Assembly (NCBI RefSeq): GCF_023898315.1
Contig: NC_064614.1
Coordinates: 1,050,412,432 to 1,050,476,431 of the forward strand
Direction: 5' to 3'
Source: Schistocerca nitens
Lineage: Eukaryota > Arthropoda > Insecta > Orthoptera > Acrididae
DNA: 64,000 nt
Shown here: positions 22,370 to 32,736 of the stretch, piece by piece
Position numbering within the stretch: the stretch's first letter is position 1
How the letters are laid out: every line of letters begins with the position of its first letter
Program-made: the position numbers and the translations under genes
Notes under the pieces: generated by a model
Database searches by the model: none
Seen by the model: the letters and a program-made list of their open reading frames with translations, nothing else
Told to the model about the DNA's origin: nothing

Positions 22370-23146
22370 ATTGCGACACTATCCTCTTTCCTCATTTGCG
22401 TCTTTCAGTACTGCGTTCAGCCCCGACTTTGTTTGTATGGATGACGTTGCTCGACCACATTGAACTGAGCAAGTGAAGGGGCTATCGGAATGAGAGGATA
22501 TTCAGTGAGTGGCATGTCCTCTCCGTTTCCCTGACTGAAATCCCAAAGCACACATATGAGGTGCGCTGGACAGACGAACTGCAACACGCCCATAAGTTGT
22601 TAACCACGCTGGTGGATGAATGGAACGTCCTACTACAAGAACGCATTACCAACCTTGTGACCCGCATGGGAGTTCGTTGCAGAGCGTGCATTGCCGTCCA
22701 TGGTGATCACACACACTATTCAGAGCCATGTACCATCTTTTGTATTGTCCAGGAGGCCATCGTAAATAGCTGTAACTTCAGTGTAATTGTTGTCCTGGAA
22801 TAAAAGTGAAATTTATGTTCTTGTCATTGTGTATTTCTTTGAGCTACCTCCTGTACAATAATGCAGCAGTTCACTCTATGTATGATCCCAGAAACATCGA
22901 ACTCTGTTACGTAGCGGTGAATATCATGCGAAAGTTACTTCCTTCCTTTATTTCTGTGCACCAGTGTGTATGCTTCCATAGTTTAACTTTTAAATTAATT
23001 ATATTGCTCAGTCTATACTGAGCCTACCATAAGGCCAGTTAAATTATCAAACCAAATATATAGCAAAACACATGGTCTTTCAAACAGTCAGTTTAAGCCA
23101 GGAATCATCAAACACCTTTTTTTCTTGTAGCACATCCTGCCAGTGC

Positions 23147-23311
23147 CGACCGTTGTGGCCGAGCGGTTCTAGGCGCTTCAGTCCGGAACCGCACGACTGC
23201 TACGGTCGCAGGTTCGAATCCTGCCTCGGGCATGGATGTGTGTGATGTCGTTAGGTTAGTTAGGTTTAAGTAGTTCTAAGTCCCATAGTGCTCAGAAGCA
23301 TTTGAACCAAC
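23147..23311 (+). mobile_element. tRNA-derived SINE family A with internal deletion
   Basis: tRNA head and B-box GGTTCGAATCCTGCC are intact, but about 36 bp between TAGTTCTAAG and TCCCATAGTGCTCAG is missing compared with the other copies. CCTGCCAG occurs on both flanks as an 8-bp probable target-site duplication. Confidence 0.85.
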
Positions 23312-23984
23312 CTGCCAGGGTATTTAAGCTGCCAATTCAGGTAGTAACACAGTAACGTTAAACAGCTAACTTTCATTTGATGAAATCAACGTAGAACTTT
23401 AACTCGGAAGAGAATCTTATATCCCCCAAGTGAGAGCTGGAAGACGAAGCTGGAACGTGAATCGTGGAACACAGTGGGGGTGACAACGTTCTAGAGAAAG
23501 AGGAGGAAAAAATTTCGCTTTAGCAGACAATATTCTTGTTTTTCTTAAGAGGAAAGGGCCTACCCAGACTGCTTACAAACTACAGAAGAATTATTAACAG
23601 TAGAACGAGAAATATTGGTTATGCCATCGTAATGGAGGCACATAACGGCACAAACTCGTTCGCGCAGTAATTTACCTACCATAATTTACCTATCGCCTGT
23701 CCGCAATTATGAATTTTAAATGTTGCTATTTGTGGATGTCTTGCACTAGACAAGAGCCTTGTGGCTTCATTATCCGTTTATGTCAATATGTGGTTTTACG
23801 AGTATGCTCTTCTAAAAATTATTGTAGTTATTGTTTATGGATTTTGTTCCTTCTCTGGTTGAAATTTGTAATAGTTTGTTCAATAGGTCCATTGTTCTTT
23901 TGAAGAAGACAAATTAATATTCGTCGAAACCATGGTTAAGGCTTAATAAGCCTTGAATTCTGCAACTGGTTGGCAATTATTTTC
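23312..23984. other. Spacer; possible PLE-type hammerhead relic near its right end
   Basis: No coding element recognised. Near 23900-23930 a TTGAAGA heptamer, a GAC/GTC stem with an AT-rich loop, and GAAACCATGG lie in the order of a hammerhead core. This may be the terminus of a third PLE family. Confidence 0.35.
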
Positions 23985-24290
23985 AAATCTTACCAAGATT
24001 TAGAAAAATTCGATCTTGTAGTGACACACCAGTTAACTGAAGAACGACGAGAACAGAACCAGGAGATTCACATAATGTTTATTGATTACGAAGAGGCTTT
24101 GGACAGAATGGACAGAAGCAAGATTTGGAATATGACGGGAGAACTATGGTACCCGAGTCTTTTAACACAAGTAATGAAGATTTTAGAAAAGCACACAGAA
24201 ATACTAATAAGAGCAAGAGAAGACAATACCAATAAAGGAACGACCAATAAAAAATCAATAGAGTGCGACAAGGATGCAATCTGTTAGCTA
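23985..24290 (+). pseudogene. RTE-like LINE RT fragment
   Basis: A 105-codon open piece with VVTHQLTEERREQNQEIHIM then FIDYEEALDRMDRSKIWN, the catalytic motif A region (normally FIDYEKAFD). It continues with ILEKHTEILIRAREDNTNKG, the usual linker before motif B. It ends before the YADD motif. Both ends of the element are gone. Confidence 0.7.
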
Positions 24291-24299
24291 TTATATTCA

Positions 24300-24850
24300 G
24301 TACACAAGGTGTATCGCAATTAATGGTGTTACCGCATACATTTGAAAGTACATGATACTAGAGGCAAAACGCGTACTTTGAAGAGCTATGAGCACTTCTT
24401 CATCTTCAATATTGTGAAACAAATCACTTCTAAAGCAAGCTCTTTGCTTTTCATATTTTGGGAGGACGTGGTATGGACGAAAACGAAGGAAACAAAAAAA
24501 ATCCAGTAAGCATGCCTTACTATCTGTGACTCCCGTTCAGTAGAAGAGATGTTTCACAAATGCAAAGATCAAGAAGGGCTCATTGCTCTTAAGGTGCGCA
24601 CTTTATCGTCCATCTTTACGTACTTTTTTCTTTGTTTTGGTCCATTTCACCAAACATCAAAATATGGTGAGCAAAAAGCTTGTATTAGAAGAGATTCCTT
24701 TCTGATTATCGAAGATGATTAAGTGCTCACATCTCTCAAGGAATGCGTTTTAGAACCCATGTTTACTAAGACATTTTTACTTCTAGTATCTTATACCTTT
24801 AACTGTGAGCGTTTAAGTCATTAATTATTATACGTCCTGTGTATTAGGCA
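24300..24850. repeat. Degenerate inverted-repeat element
   Basis: The left arm (GATACTAGAGGCAAAACGC, TATGAGCACTTCTTCATCTTC, ATCACTTCT) has a diverged inverted counterpart on the right (AGAAGAGATTCC, GAAGATGATTAAGTGCTCACA, GCGTTTTAGAACC, TTACTTCTAGTATC). The arms are about 130 bp with a ~250 bp spacer. Most likely an old miniature inverted-repeat element; no target duplication seen. Confidence 0.45.
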
Positions 24851-25430
24851 CTATAAGACAGTTGAAATGCCAGTTAAACAAGTTGTCAAATTAATAACAG
24901 AACATACACAAATACTCTGCTCTTAGCCGCTGGCGAAATAGTTGCTCAAAAGTCAGAAAATGACCTCCAGTTTGCATTCTGTCGCCTAAATCAAATATGT
25001 GTGAACCAGCATTTAAAAATTTCAGTGATAAAAAACTGAAGAAATGTCTTTTACAGTAAAATTTCAATTTCACTCCAAAATATTACTAGATGAACAAGCA
25101 ATAGAACATGTGTCACATTTTCAGCTATTACGATCCGACATTAAATATGCGTATTAAAAAAAAATCACTAATAAATTAAATAGGTCGAAAAGATACTAGG
25201 CACAATACGCATAAATGATATGTGGCGCGATACGCGTAATACTTCGAAGGATGCCAAGTTAATCTGGTTCCTAAAACAACACATTAAAAAAATGCGACGA
25301 AACTACGTACCACATTATGGTAATTGCCAGTATCCTTCAAAGATCTTCACTAGTAACTGGAAGTCAGTTCGAAACGGAACTCATAACCGAGGACAATTTT
25401 ACTCCAGTCAATGAAAATACGGGTCGATGA
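24851..25430. other. Spacer, nothing recognised
   Basis: AT-rich, short open frames only. Confidence 0.5.
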
Positions 25431-25439
25431 CGTGTCTGG

Positions 25440-25690
25440 AGACAGCCCGGGCAGCAGTGGGAAACCAACGTGACCGTCGCCCGCCTTGCGGCTGGACAGC
25501 CGGAAGTGAAGGTCGGATGTGCCGTTTCTTTTCATGATAGGTTCTCTTTGGTTTTTATCCGCGACACCGTTACAGTACAGCCGTACGTCGACACCGTTTT
25601 GTTACCCTTCATGGAAAGTTGCCCTGCACTTACATTTCATCGAGACAATGCTCGCCCACACGTGGCGAGAATTTCCACTGTTTGTCTTCG
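25440..25690 (+). pseudogene. Tc1-like transposase fragment
   Basis: Plus strand reads VWRQPGQQWE, a GCAVSFHDRFSLVFIRDTVT segment, then YVDTVLLPFMESCPALTFHR and DNARPHVARISTVC. The second catalytic Asp (RDNARPH) is present. The rest of the gene and both terminal repeats were not found. Confidence 0.68.
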
Positions 25691-25955
25691 TGCTTCCATA
25701 ATGACCACAGAGGTGATCGTTGCGTTATTGACTTGCTCAATTGGTTAAGCTCTTACTCTTCAATAAATTATCCAACTTTTCTGAAATCTTAATCATTTGT
25801 TCGTCTGTACATGAACATCACATCTACTAATTTCCGTCCAATTCAAATAATTCTTTTGTAGTGCATGGTTTGCTTCGTATCAGAGCGTACGTGAAAGCGA
25901 ATGTTAGATATCAACTAAAAAACAAGAATATAGTCTGCTAAAACGAAATTTTTAT

Positions 25956-26245
25956 GGAAAGTTAAATTCTGCAACCTCAGGTAGATTATTTCCCTTTCAT
26001 GTGATGTGTTAACAGATGTCCTATCATCCTGCCCTTCTTCTTGTCAATGTTTTCCACATATTCCTTTCCTCTCCTATTCTGCGCAGAACCTCTTCATTCC
26101 TTACATTCTCAGTCCACTTAATTTTCAACATTCGTCTGTAGCACCACACCTTAAATGCTTCGATTCTCTTTTGTTCCCGTTTTCCCAATGTCAATGTTTC
26201 ACTACCAAGTCAAATACAGCACAATGTTATTCGAGAAGAACTTAA
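25956..26245 (-). mobile_element. RTE-like LINE 3' fragment
   Basis: The minus strand matches the C-terminal tail also seen at 10078-10527: a frame with IEAFKVWCYRRMLKIKWTE-like sequence, NEEVLRRIGEERN and a closing GRMIGHLL. The plus-strand open frame in the same place is only its shadow. Confidence 0.62.
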
Positions 26246-29200
26246 TGTTTACTGTATATAAATGAAAACAAAATTCGTGAGAGGATGCTTAAAATGGAAA
26301 CAACATATCAACAGAACGGGTTAAGACAGATTAGTTAAACAACCAATCAGTTACAAATCCACAGGAAAGAGATACGTTACACGACTGAGGACCAGGTGGG
26401 TTCGATCAGGACAGGAAAGTCCGAAAATCTGCTGCTTGAAGCGAAAAAGACGGGATGAAAAAGAAGAAGGCAAGACTTTCAGCTTACAACTCTTGCTAAA
26501 ATTAATCACAAGAAATATAAAACTGGTGCCTTTCGTGGTTTACTTTCCTAGCATTAATTATAGCTTAGAAAGTAAAACCTATTGATTACTTTGATGAAGA
26601 TCACTTTTCCGTACTTCGTGCGTCCAATGTCGATGTTCCTGAGCCATTGCACTTACTGTGTCCTGCGACTTGCAGTCAACAAGATGCATATTGGCGGCTC
26701 ACAGTACAGCTAGCTACGGGGGTTTTCAATGTGGTGTGCTCGCCCACCAGTTGCTGTCGTACGAAATTTGGTTGGCTAATAATACGTAGCACTGCGAACG
26801 TTATATCCGCTGTGACAGTCCGCAATAGACAACGGTGACCCTTTTCATCAACAAGGTATTTTCCACAGTAACTCATTCTGGCGACGACGATATTTCCCGA
26901 GGAAGGGTAAGTCCGAGGCAAACAGTAGATGCCAAGCGAATGCAAGGCACACGTGCAATTTAATTGACGATCATATGTGTTCAAGGGTGCGACTTACACA
27001 ATTTACGCTCTGTTGTCACGACAACGACAGTGCTGATCCTTACGGAATTGCAGCACCATGACATGCCAAACTACGACTTTCGACGTAGTGACGTGGTAGC
27101 GCTCCCTGTACAGGATGGCAGTCATCTCTGATTCATATGCTCATCACCGTGACGTCTGTATATGTTACTGTAAAGAAGTAGTTATCACTTTTTACCAGCA
27201 ATGCATACGAGGACTTTACCAATAACGTCACTTCCAAACTACCACTTGGCTGTCTGGGAAAATCTTCGCTCCCTCTCTCGCGTTTGAAATCAAAGATTTA
27301 CGGTTCTGCTCATTGTCATACATGTAGGATACAAAAGTAAATAAAGTTTAGCATTCATTTTTTGTTACAGAAACTAATAGTAGAAAGGGAGCTGAACAGA
27401 ACCCACTAAAAATGTGAGAGGTACTGGCAGGACGTAATTACAAATACTGGCATATAATGTGCCACAAAATATTGTTGTCATAGGACATAAATTAATTATC
27501 TAATGTGGTCACCTTGCAATTAACTGAAGAAATTGTGTTTAATTTACCAATGTTAAAGGCATACTTTTCCCGCGAGGCGGGGGCTAACAGTTTTGATCGA
27601 GTCATTGGTAGGAATTTAGAATTCTGCTAGTACCTGGCTGGCAAAGCGAGAGTACTAGAAGATAGAAATACTTAATTAACCAATACGTCTTTTCAATATT
27701 TCTTGCGTCAATGGTATGAGTTGAATGCCAAACCTCTAATGATGTGAGGACAAATGGAAGTATTAATGCTGACTGGCGGAGAGAATCAACTAGGTAGCCT
27801 CCTCATTCCCTCCTCCCCCCCTCCTCCCCATACACACACACACACGTGCTCTTACCCCTTCACCCTGCCACAGTATAACTGGAGTGAGGCACAGTATATG
27901 TCAGTACCATGTATAACTCTCTCCCTTTACATCCATTACATAATCTATAACAACGCGAACACTATATCACTTCCCACAAATACTCATTGCAGTCATTCAC
28001 AGCACACTAACATAGCTGACAGAAAGAATGCAACGAAGAAATAACCTCTTCTAAGGTCTTATCTTGGATGACAAAGCTGGATTCTAATGTATTTTATGCA
28101 GATATTTGAGAAAAGTACTTCAGAATCACACGGAGTTGCTGAGAGTTGATGACTCCAGATTTAGATCATTTATTTGACATCTGGTACCAAAATTATTTAC
28201 AGCAGCGTACGAAGCAACATTTTTACTTCGACTTGAAATAAATAAAATCCTTTTAGGATCACAGTCATAAACACTGAAATTTAATATATGCTTAACAGTA
28301 AAATCAGTTGTTATTGCTAGTATTTTTTGTATTGTCTGTATATTGCGTCTCACTATTGACCACAATGATCCGAAAAGCTTTTTATTTTATTTGACAGCGC
28401 AGCATTACCGTACAAACTGCTGTAAATAATTGTATGATGCTTGATGAGGATCTTATGAACGAAATCAGTGGTTGATAAAAAAGCTATTTCATCAACATGT
28501 CTGTGAGGATTTGAAATATGACTTTCCAACAAATGTGGGATTCCTAGCGATCAATGCCTCAATACGACAGGAACTGTGACACAAGCAGTCCTGTGCCTGT
28601 AGGTGCCTTTACGAGTAATGGTCACGAATTAATTTGATGTCTACAGAGAGGTAAGGTTTATAGCTTTGGAAGTACTAAGACTGGACCAGTGTCATTATTT
28701 TTAAGGAATTTACCTTAAATTATGTGGTGTAATCACGAAAAATGTAAAAAAACGAACGGGCAAAAATTTAAACACTGCTCTTCCTGGATACTAGGCCACA
28801 GTCTCAGCTGTAGCGCCACCACTTACTTTACGTTTATTCCTCTTATAAGCAAGTGTGTCAGACCTGTCTCCTTCTGTATGCCTTTCTTATGTGAGATAAA
28901 ACCAGCATCCAACTGAACAAGAGAACGTATTTTTCTTACAAAGAAACTACTTGGAAACACCAGCGTTGTACTAGGAACAGACCGTACCAAAGTAGGATTA
29001 AAATGTAATGTTAGTAACGTGAGGGGGCAGTGGCTTTAGTATGGGTTGCATATCAAAATATTCACCCATGTCAATTACTAACGTGCTCAGCATATAGCTG
29101 AGAGTCCATGCATACTGAAAGGACAGTAAAACTTCAGAGCTTCAGTTGAAGTTTCAAGAAACATATCTGTGACTTGACGTATGATTCCGCACAACCAGCT

Positions 29201-30051
29201 ACGTACAAGGAGGCCTACAAGGCAGACAACGACTTTAACTTCCATTTTTGTATCAGCATCGACAATAATTACTAGCTCTCAAGGGAACATATGCTCATGT
29301 ATGAACGTTTGCTTTATGGGTTTTGACAGAAAATTTAGCTTCTTGTTACTTTGAGAACTTCATCACATCTTCACAAAGTATTTTTCTTTAAACTGTGTTT
29401 ATGCGATTTTCGTAACACTCGAAGCCGCTTACTGAGACTCAACTGAGACTCATGTTCTAGAAAAGAAATGGATGCTATATATTTAAATTTTACATTATTA
29501 ATTAATGTTCTGACTTGAGGTGAAAACACCGAAACACAAGAGTAAATGGTAAATCTTGGAATCAATACACCGTAAGTATTTTAATATCAACCTATCGTAC
29601 TAAAATGCTTTTCGAAAAAATTACAATGTACCGTCAACGAAAATATTGTGTGTCTTGATCGTAAGTTAACAACCAAATGATGGTGAAATATGGAGAAACG
29701 ATGTTCGACAAACTGTTAAGTAACATTTCTCACTGGGAGATCCAAGGCGGAAAAGATGCTGAAATTTAAAAATTACAAGTATCCTCATAGACGACTTTTT
29801 TTTCTGCTTTGACCTACATAACTTTAATTTTTTAATGAGTTATGTTTGTGTATGACCAACTGTTATTTAGGATTTTTTATTCGTCTTCTCCTATTCTCAC
29901 ATTTCCATATTACAGTAGTTATTATTAATTCGACTTCCTACATGAAACAAAATTGACTATCAACGCAGTATACTCCCAGGTAAGAAGTGTGAGATATTGT
30001 AATTCTTCATAGATTTTTGACAAGCTTGTTTTGCATGTACTTGGCATTAAT
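26246..30051. other. 3.8-kb spacer, no gene recognised
   Basis: AT-rich DNA with short open frames (up to ~100 codons) and no recognisable protein. A short (CA)n run lies near 27831-27846. The part from 29.6 kb to 30.05 kb is the unoccupied left flank of the PLE insertion. Confidence 0.5.
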
Positions 30052-30061
30052 AAATATGTAA
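30052..30061 (+). repeat. Target-site duplication, left copy
   Basis: AAATATGTAA, directly before the first PLE base. An identical 10-mer directly follows the last PLE base at 49034-49043. Confidence 0.85.
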
Positions 30062-30165
30062 TTGACAAACTGCCTATTGGCTTCTGTCTCGGGTTCTTCG
30101 GCCGACGTTCATCTAATGATTTTTCTGACGTTTCGCCAGCACGAGTGGCTGGCATTGTCAAAGCT

Positions 30166-32736
30166 TCACCCTCCATTGCCGGTGGTGAACTGGAGGCGAG
30201 CTCGCGGCCGCAGACTATATGTACCTGGCGCGCCAATGTCCGAGGGCTTCTCCGCGGTCATTTCCGGTGCGGTTCTCCTCTTGCTACCTGCGACGGTCGT
30301 TCGCTGCAGTACGGGAAGCCAGGATCCGTTTACCTTAAGGCTTTCCTCTTTCTTGTTGAAACTGTTCGCGTGTTTTTGGATTTCTACAGCTTCTCTGAAC
30401 AAGCGCGTGTGATAGTGCTTCTCTACAGCCAGAACTTCCGTGTCGGCGAATTTTATTACGTGGTCGGTCTCATTCAGTGCGTGTTCTGCCACGGCCGATT
30501 TCTCCACCTGCCCCAACCTGCAATATCGCTTATGCTCTTTGATCCTGGTGTTAATGGATCGTCCAGTCATTCCGACATAAACTTTTCCGCATGTGCAAGG
30601 TATACGGTATATTCCCGACATTGCAAGTGGGTCTCTTTTCTCCTTCGCCGATCTAAGACACTCTTTGATCTTCCTTGTCGGTTTGAAAATCGTCTTTACG
30701 CCGTGTTTGCGCAATATACGGCCGATTCTGTCCGTCACTCTGGGAATGTATGGCAGAAAGGCCGTACCCGACATTTCTTTTTCTGGTTCCTTACTTCGCC
30801 GAGTGTTTGGCTCTGTTACACTTCTAATGTAATTTGTGGAGTACCCATTGCTCCTCAGAACGGTTTCCAGGTGTTGCATTTCTCGTTTGAGGTGTTGAGG
30901 CTCACATATTCGTCCTGCTCTCGTTACGAGCGTACTAATCATGCCTCTTTTCTGGCTCGGGTGGTGGTTTGACAGTTTGTGGAGGTATCGGTCCGTGTGT
31001 GTCGGTTTTCGATACACGCTGTGTCCCAGGTTTTCGCCGTCCCTTGTGACCAGCACATCTAGAAATGGCAGTTTCCTGTCCTTTTCTACCTCCATGGTAA
31101 ATGTTATGTTGGCATGGAGGCTGTTCAAGTGTCTCAGGAATTCACCGAGCTGTTCTTCACCATGGCTCCACACCACGAAAGTATCATCGACGTACCTGTA
31201 CCACACCTTAGGTTTGCAAGTCGCCGAGTCCAGTGCCTGTGCTTCGAATTGTTCCATGAAGAAGTTGGCCACCACTGGACTGAGAGGACTACCCATGGCG
31301 ACGCCTTCCAGCTGTTCGTAGAAATCGCCATTCCACGTGAAATAGCTCGTGGTGAGACATGCATGGAAGAGCTTTTTGATGTCTTGCGGGAACATGGAAC
31401 CGATGTACTCCAGAGCGTCGCTGAGTGGCACTTTCGTAAATAACGAAACAACATCAAAACTGACCAGGATGTCGTTTGGCGCAAGTTTCAGTTTCTTCAG
31501 CTTCTCAATGAAATGTCCTGAGTCCTTAATGTATGTGTCGGTCTTTCCCACGTGTGGCTGTAGCAGAGAGGCCAAGTGTTTCGCCAGTTTATACGTTGGT
31601 GAGCCAGGAGCGCTAACGATCGGTCTCAGTGGAACGTTGTTCTTATGGATCTTGGGTAATCCATACAGCCGAGGTGGTAGGGCTTCTGTGTTGCGCAGGT
31701 TTCTCTGTATGTCCGCCGGCAGAGAAGACGCCTTGATTAATCGATTCGTATTCCGAGTGATACGCTGCGTCGGATCTGCGCTTAGTTTTCGGTACGTCGT
31801 CGGATCTAATAGGTCTCGGATCTTTTGCTCATAATCTTCGGTCTTCATTACGACGGTCGCGTTCCCCTTATCGGCAGGCAGTACCAATATACTCTTGTCG
31901 GCGTTGAGATTCTTAATGGCTTGTTCCTCTTCTTTCTTCAGGTTGCAAGCTGGTGGTTTTGCTCGGCGCAGTATCCTGGCTGTTTCAGTGCGTATTTCCT
32001 CTGCCCTTTCACAAGGAAGGGTCCGAATGGCTGCTTCGGTGTTGGCAATGATGTCCTCCATAGGTATAGTTCTCGGGATGATAGCGAAATTCCCTCCCTT
32101 TTGAAGGACTGACACTTCCTCTTCGGTCAATTGTCGTTCAGTGAGGTTGACCACTGTGTGTGACATGTCGGGAATCGCCTTGTCGGTCTGCTTCCGGCAT
32201 CTTTCAAACTTTTTCTTTTGCCGCTCGGTGCAGCGCTCGAGTTCGTTCTGCATGCTCCTGTGAGTGATGCTGTCGATCTTGTCCCAGTCGTCTCGATGCA
32301 TTCTGCTACTTAGTTGATAGAAAATGTCCAGAAGTTCCTGATCCGTTCTTGCCAAGTCTCTCCGTGTTGTATGTATTCGCTCACGAAGAAAAGCTCGTTC
32401 CATTCTGTCGTAGATACGATGTGCTTGGGCGGTGGTGAATAGGCGCTTGCATCTCAAGAACTTCGGTGTAGCACATTCATCTCGGCACCGTGACAGAAAG
32501 GCGAGAGAGGACATCAGTCGCGCTTTCTTCTTCCGTCGTTGGTCAAGGCGTCGGTACAATCTGCAAATCTCCTCCCCGTAGAGGCGTAATACAAAATTGT
32601 TAAGGCTTTCGTGGCCACTTGTTGACAAACTGCCTATTGGCTTCTGTCTCGGGTTCTTCGGCCGACGTTCATCTAATGATTTTTCTGACGTTTCGCCAGC
32701 ACGAGTGGCTGGCATTGTCAAAGCTTCACCCTCCAT
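30166..32736 (-). CDS. PLE RT-GIY-YIG protein, left copy 1 (intact)
   Basis: 856 residues from the first good ATG (32736). The open frame extends 20 codons further upstream without an ATG. The basic N-terminal region (to ~280) is followed by PADKGNATVVM (~288), RLYGLPKIHKN, motif A SFDVVSLF (Asp ~428), motif B GVAMGSPLSPVVANFF, catalytic YRYVDDTFVVW (YVDD ~515-518), KLPFLDVLVTR and motif E YRKPTHTDRYLH. The C-terminal GIY-YIG nuclease begins at ~708: GIYRIPCTCGKVYVGMTGR then TRIKEHK, with an adjacent Cys pair. It would copy PLE RNA into a nicked target. Private change: EHKRHC to EHKRYC. All motifs are present, so it could be active. Confidence 0.9.
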   Translation of the reverse strand: MEGEALTMPATRAGETSEKSLDERRPKNPRQKPIGSLSTSGHESLNNFVLRLYGEEICRLYRRLDQRRKKKARLMSSLAFLSRCRDECATPKFLRCKRLFTTAQAHRIYDRMERAFLRERIHTTRRDLARTDQELLDIFYQLSSRMHRDDWDKIDSITHRSMQNELERCTERQKKKFERCRKQTDKAIPDMSHTVVNLTERQLTEEEVSVLQKGGNFAIIPRTIPMEDIIANTEAAIRTLPCERAEEIRTETARILRRAKPPACNLKKEEEQAIKNLNADKSILVLPADKGNATVVMKTEDYEQKIRDLLDPTTYRKLSADPTQRITRNTNRLIKASSLPADIQRNLRNTEALPPRLYGLPKIHKNNVPLRPIVSAPGSPTYKLAKHLASLLQPHVGKTDTYIKDSGHFIEKLKKLKLAPNDILVSFDVVSLFTKVPLSDALEYIGSMFPQDIKKLFHACLTTSYFTWNGDFYEQLEGVAMGSPLSPVVANFFMEQFEAQALDSATCKPKVWYRYVDDTFVVWSHGEEQLGEFLRHLNSLHANITFTMEVEKDRKLPFLDVLVTRDGENLGHSVYRKPTHTDRYLHKLSNHHPSQKRGMISTLVTRAGRICEPQHLKREMQHLETVLRSNGYSTNYIRSVTEPNTRRSKEPEKEMSGTAFLPYIPRVTDRIGRILRKHGVKTIFKPTRKIKECLRSAKEKRDPLAMSGIYRIPCTCGKVYVGMTGRSINTRIKEHKRYCRLGQVEKSAVAEHALNETDHVIKFADTEVLAVEKHYHTRLFREAVEIQKHANSFNKKEESLKVNGSWLPVLQRTTVAGSKRRTAPEMTAEKPSDIGAPGTYSLRPRARLQFTTGNGG

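Larger units (their letters stand above)
20790..22702 (+). pseudogene. Tc1-C transposase, right C-terminal half, split by a hAT element
   Basis: Plus strand: VEHYLS, GGPAVMVM, IKISENVTSTG up to 20922, then after the hAT insertion RYCDTILFPHLRL continues in register. FVCMDDVARPH keeps the second Asp. Stops and frame changes follow (EDIQ-stop, FPD-stop), and it ends RITNLVTRMGVRCRACIAVH. It is opposite in direction to the left half and more decayed. Confidence 0.65.
19102..22968. mobile_element. Palindromic Tc1-like element C with two nested insertions
   Basis: Both outer ends look like the 3' end of a Tc1 element: CACTGGTGTGCAAAACTTAAG at the left after a TA, and an inverted CACCAGTG at the right before a nearby TA. 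Their inner flanks also share similar sequence (GAAAGTAA...GTAC). Inward of each end lies a transposase C-terminal half, minus strand on the left and plus strand on the right, meeting near 20.76-20.80 kb. So the element is two 3' halves joined head to head. Without the two insertions it is about 1.43 kb. Confidence 0.6.

Noticed and set aside
26006..26245. Plus-strand frame over the LINE 3' fragment
   Set aside because: The minus strand carries the conserved LINE tail; the plus frame is its shadow.
26647..26984. Pair of overlapping frames (63 and 102 codons) in the 3.8-kb spacer
   Set aside because: No family recognised, no start context or splice pattern, and both strands are open, so there is no support for a gene.
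31349..31834. Other 95-161-codon frames repeated in each PLE unit
   Set aside because: They lie wholly inside the RT gene in other frames, and their translations only restate RT codons.
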